Of a stretch of DNA of 6,465 bases, positions 5,837 to 6,465 are shown piece after piece. The stretch is from NCBI GenBank assembly GCA_007125415.1, contig SLDH01000117.1, positions 1-6,465 of the forward strand, written 5' to 3'. Under the pieces are notes generated by a model. It ran no database searches. It was given only the letters and a program-made list of their open reading frames with translations, and had not been told where the DNA came from. Both the position numbers and the translations under genes were made by a program. Source of the stretch: Roseovarius sp. (lineage in GTDB: Bacteria > Pseudomonadota > Alphaproteobacteria > Rhodobacterales > Rhodobacteraceae). Positions within the stretch are counted from its first letter, which is position 1. Every line of letters starts with the position of its first letter.

Positions 5837-6465
5837 TCAGGCTTCGAGAATTTCACCGTCGCCATCATCCTTTTCGGAGTCGGGCATATCGAAATCCAGC
5901 CCATGGGCGGCGCGGATCCTGTCTTCGATCTCGAGGGCGATCCGTTTGTTTTCCTTCAGGAAAGTCTTTGCGTTTTCCCGTCCCTGGCCAATGCGCTCAT
6001 CGCCATAGCTGTACCAGCTACCGGATTTTTCGACCACACCCGCCTTCACGCCGAGATCGATCAATTCGCCCGTCTTGCTGATCCCCTCTCCATAGGTGAT
6101 GTCAAACTCGACCTGCTTGAACGGCGGCGCGACCTTGTTCTTGACCACCTTGACCCGTGTGGCATTGCCGATCACTTCGTCACGGTCCTTGATCGAGCCG
6201 ATGCGGCGGATGTCGAGCCTCACGGAGCTGTAGAATTTCAGGGCGTTCCCGCCCGTCGTGGTTTCGGGGCTGCCGAACATCACACCGATCTTCATGCGGA
6301 TCTGGTTGATGAAGATGACGGTGCATTTGCTGCGACTGATCGAGCCCGTCAATTTACGCATGGCCTGGCTCATCAGCCGCGCATGCACCCCCACGCTGCT
6401 GTCGCCCATATCGCCTTCGAGCTCGGATTTGGGGATCAGAGCCGCGACCGAATCGACCACGATCA
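5837..6465 (-). CDS. recA: recombinase RecA, C-terminal part (5' end outside the window)
   Basis: RecA forms ATP-dependent filaments on single-stranded DNA, drives strand exchange and triggers LexA self-cleavage in the SOS response. The window holds 208 complete codons, from Walker B (IVVDS, corresponding to about E. coli residue 141) to the stop. The N-terminal domain and Walker A lie beyond position 6465. Visible elements, numbered within the fragment, are the L1 region [14 protein letters not shown] (16-29), MSQAMRKL (31-38), [10 protein letters not shown] (51-60) with the ATP-sensing Gln, DNA-binding loop L2 [15 protein letters not shown] (63-77), VRLDIRRIG (81-89), and GELIDLGVK (132-140) of the C-terminal domain. 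The acidic tail (about 195-207) is the usual modulator of DNA binding. The reading frame stays open to the window edge, so the gene is cut by the window, not broken. Its promoter and any SOS box are not visible. Confidence 0.98.
   Translation of the reverse strand, partial: IVVDSVAALIPKSELEGDMGDSSVGVHARLMSQAMRKLTGSISRSKCTVIFINQIRMKIGVMFGSPETTTGGNALKFYSSVRLDIRRIGSIKDRDEVIGNATRVKVVKNKVAPPFKQVEFDITYGEGISKTGELIDLGVKAGVVEKSGSWYSYGDERIGQGRENAKTFLKENKRIALEIEDRIRAAHGLDFDMPDSEKDDGDGEILEA

Noticed and set aside
3669..6008. 779-codon open frame on the plus strand opposite alaS and recA
   Set aside because: It is codon-aligned with alaS and is open for the same codon-avoidance reason. It crosses the spacer and enters recA out of phase, and shows no recognisable domain or ribosome binding site.
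5837..6460. recA starting at a GTG at 6460
   Set aside because: That codon is a valine inside Walker B (IVVDS). The frame is open to the window edge, so the gene is simply cut by the window.

Overview
The window reads as ordinary core chromosome of a GC-rich alphaproteobacterium, most likely Rhodobacterales (roseobacter/Rhodobacter type). This rests on the protein sequences (the RecA, AlaS and SSB variants), strong avoidance of A/T-ending codons, and the gene set recA, alaS, a small DUF1330 gene, typA and ssb. The assignment comes from recognising families; no search was run. I see no mobile element, CRISPR array, tRNA, rRNA or sign of recent transfer.

Layout. Positions 1-176 are non-coding. 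They hold the probable ssb promoter and leader and, at the left edge, a possible divergent promoter. ssb (177-665, plus) is followed by a 268-base gap with several inverted repeats, then typA/bipA (934-2754, plus). Two bases after the typA stop, the tail-to-tail opposite-strand group ends. Read in its own direction (right to left), that group is recA (6465 to 5837, its N-terminal part outside the window), a 125-base spacer, alaS (5711 to 3048), and a 95-codon DUF1330 gene (3044 to 2757). The start codon of the last gene lies three bases past the alaS stop.

Function. ssb and recA encode the two main single-stranded-DNA binding proteins of replication, repair and recombination. alaS charges tRNA-Ala, and typA encodes a ribosome-associated translational GTPase. 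The DUF1330 gene has no assigned role; it is probably co-transcribed and translationally coupled with alaS.

No previously undescribed system is evident. The points worth a second look are small: a strong imperfect hairpin in the ssb leader, a palindrome over a possible divergent start site, nested inverted repeats in the ssb-typA and recA-alaS spacers, the 2-base convergent junction, and the alaS-DUF1330 coupling. Several very long open frames opposite typA and alaS are codon-bias shadows and were rejected.
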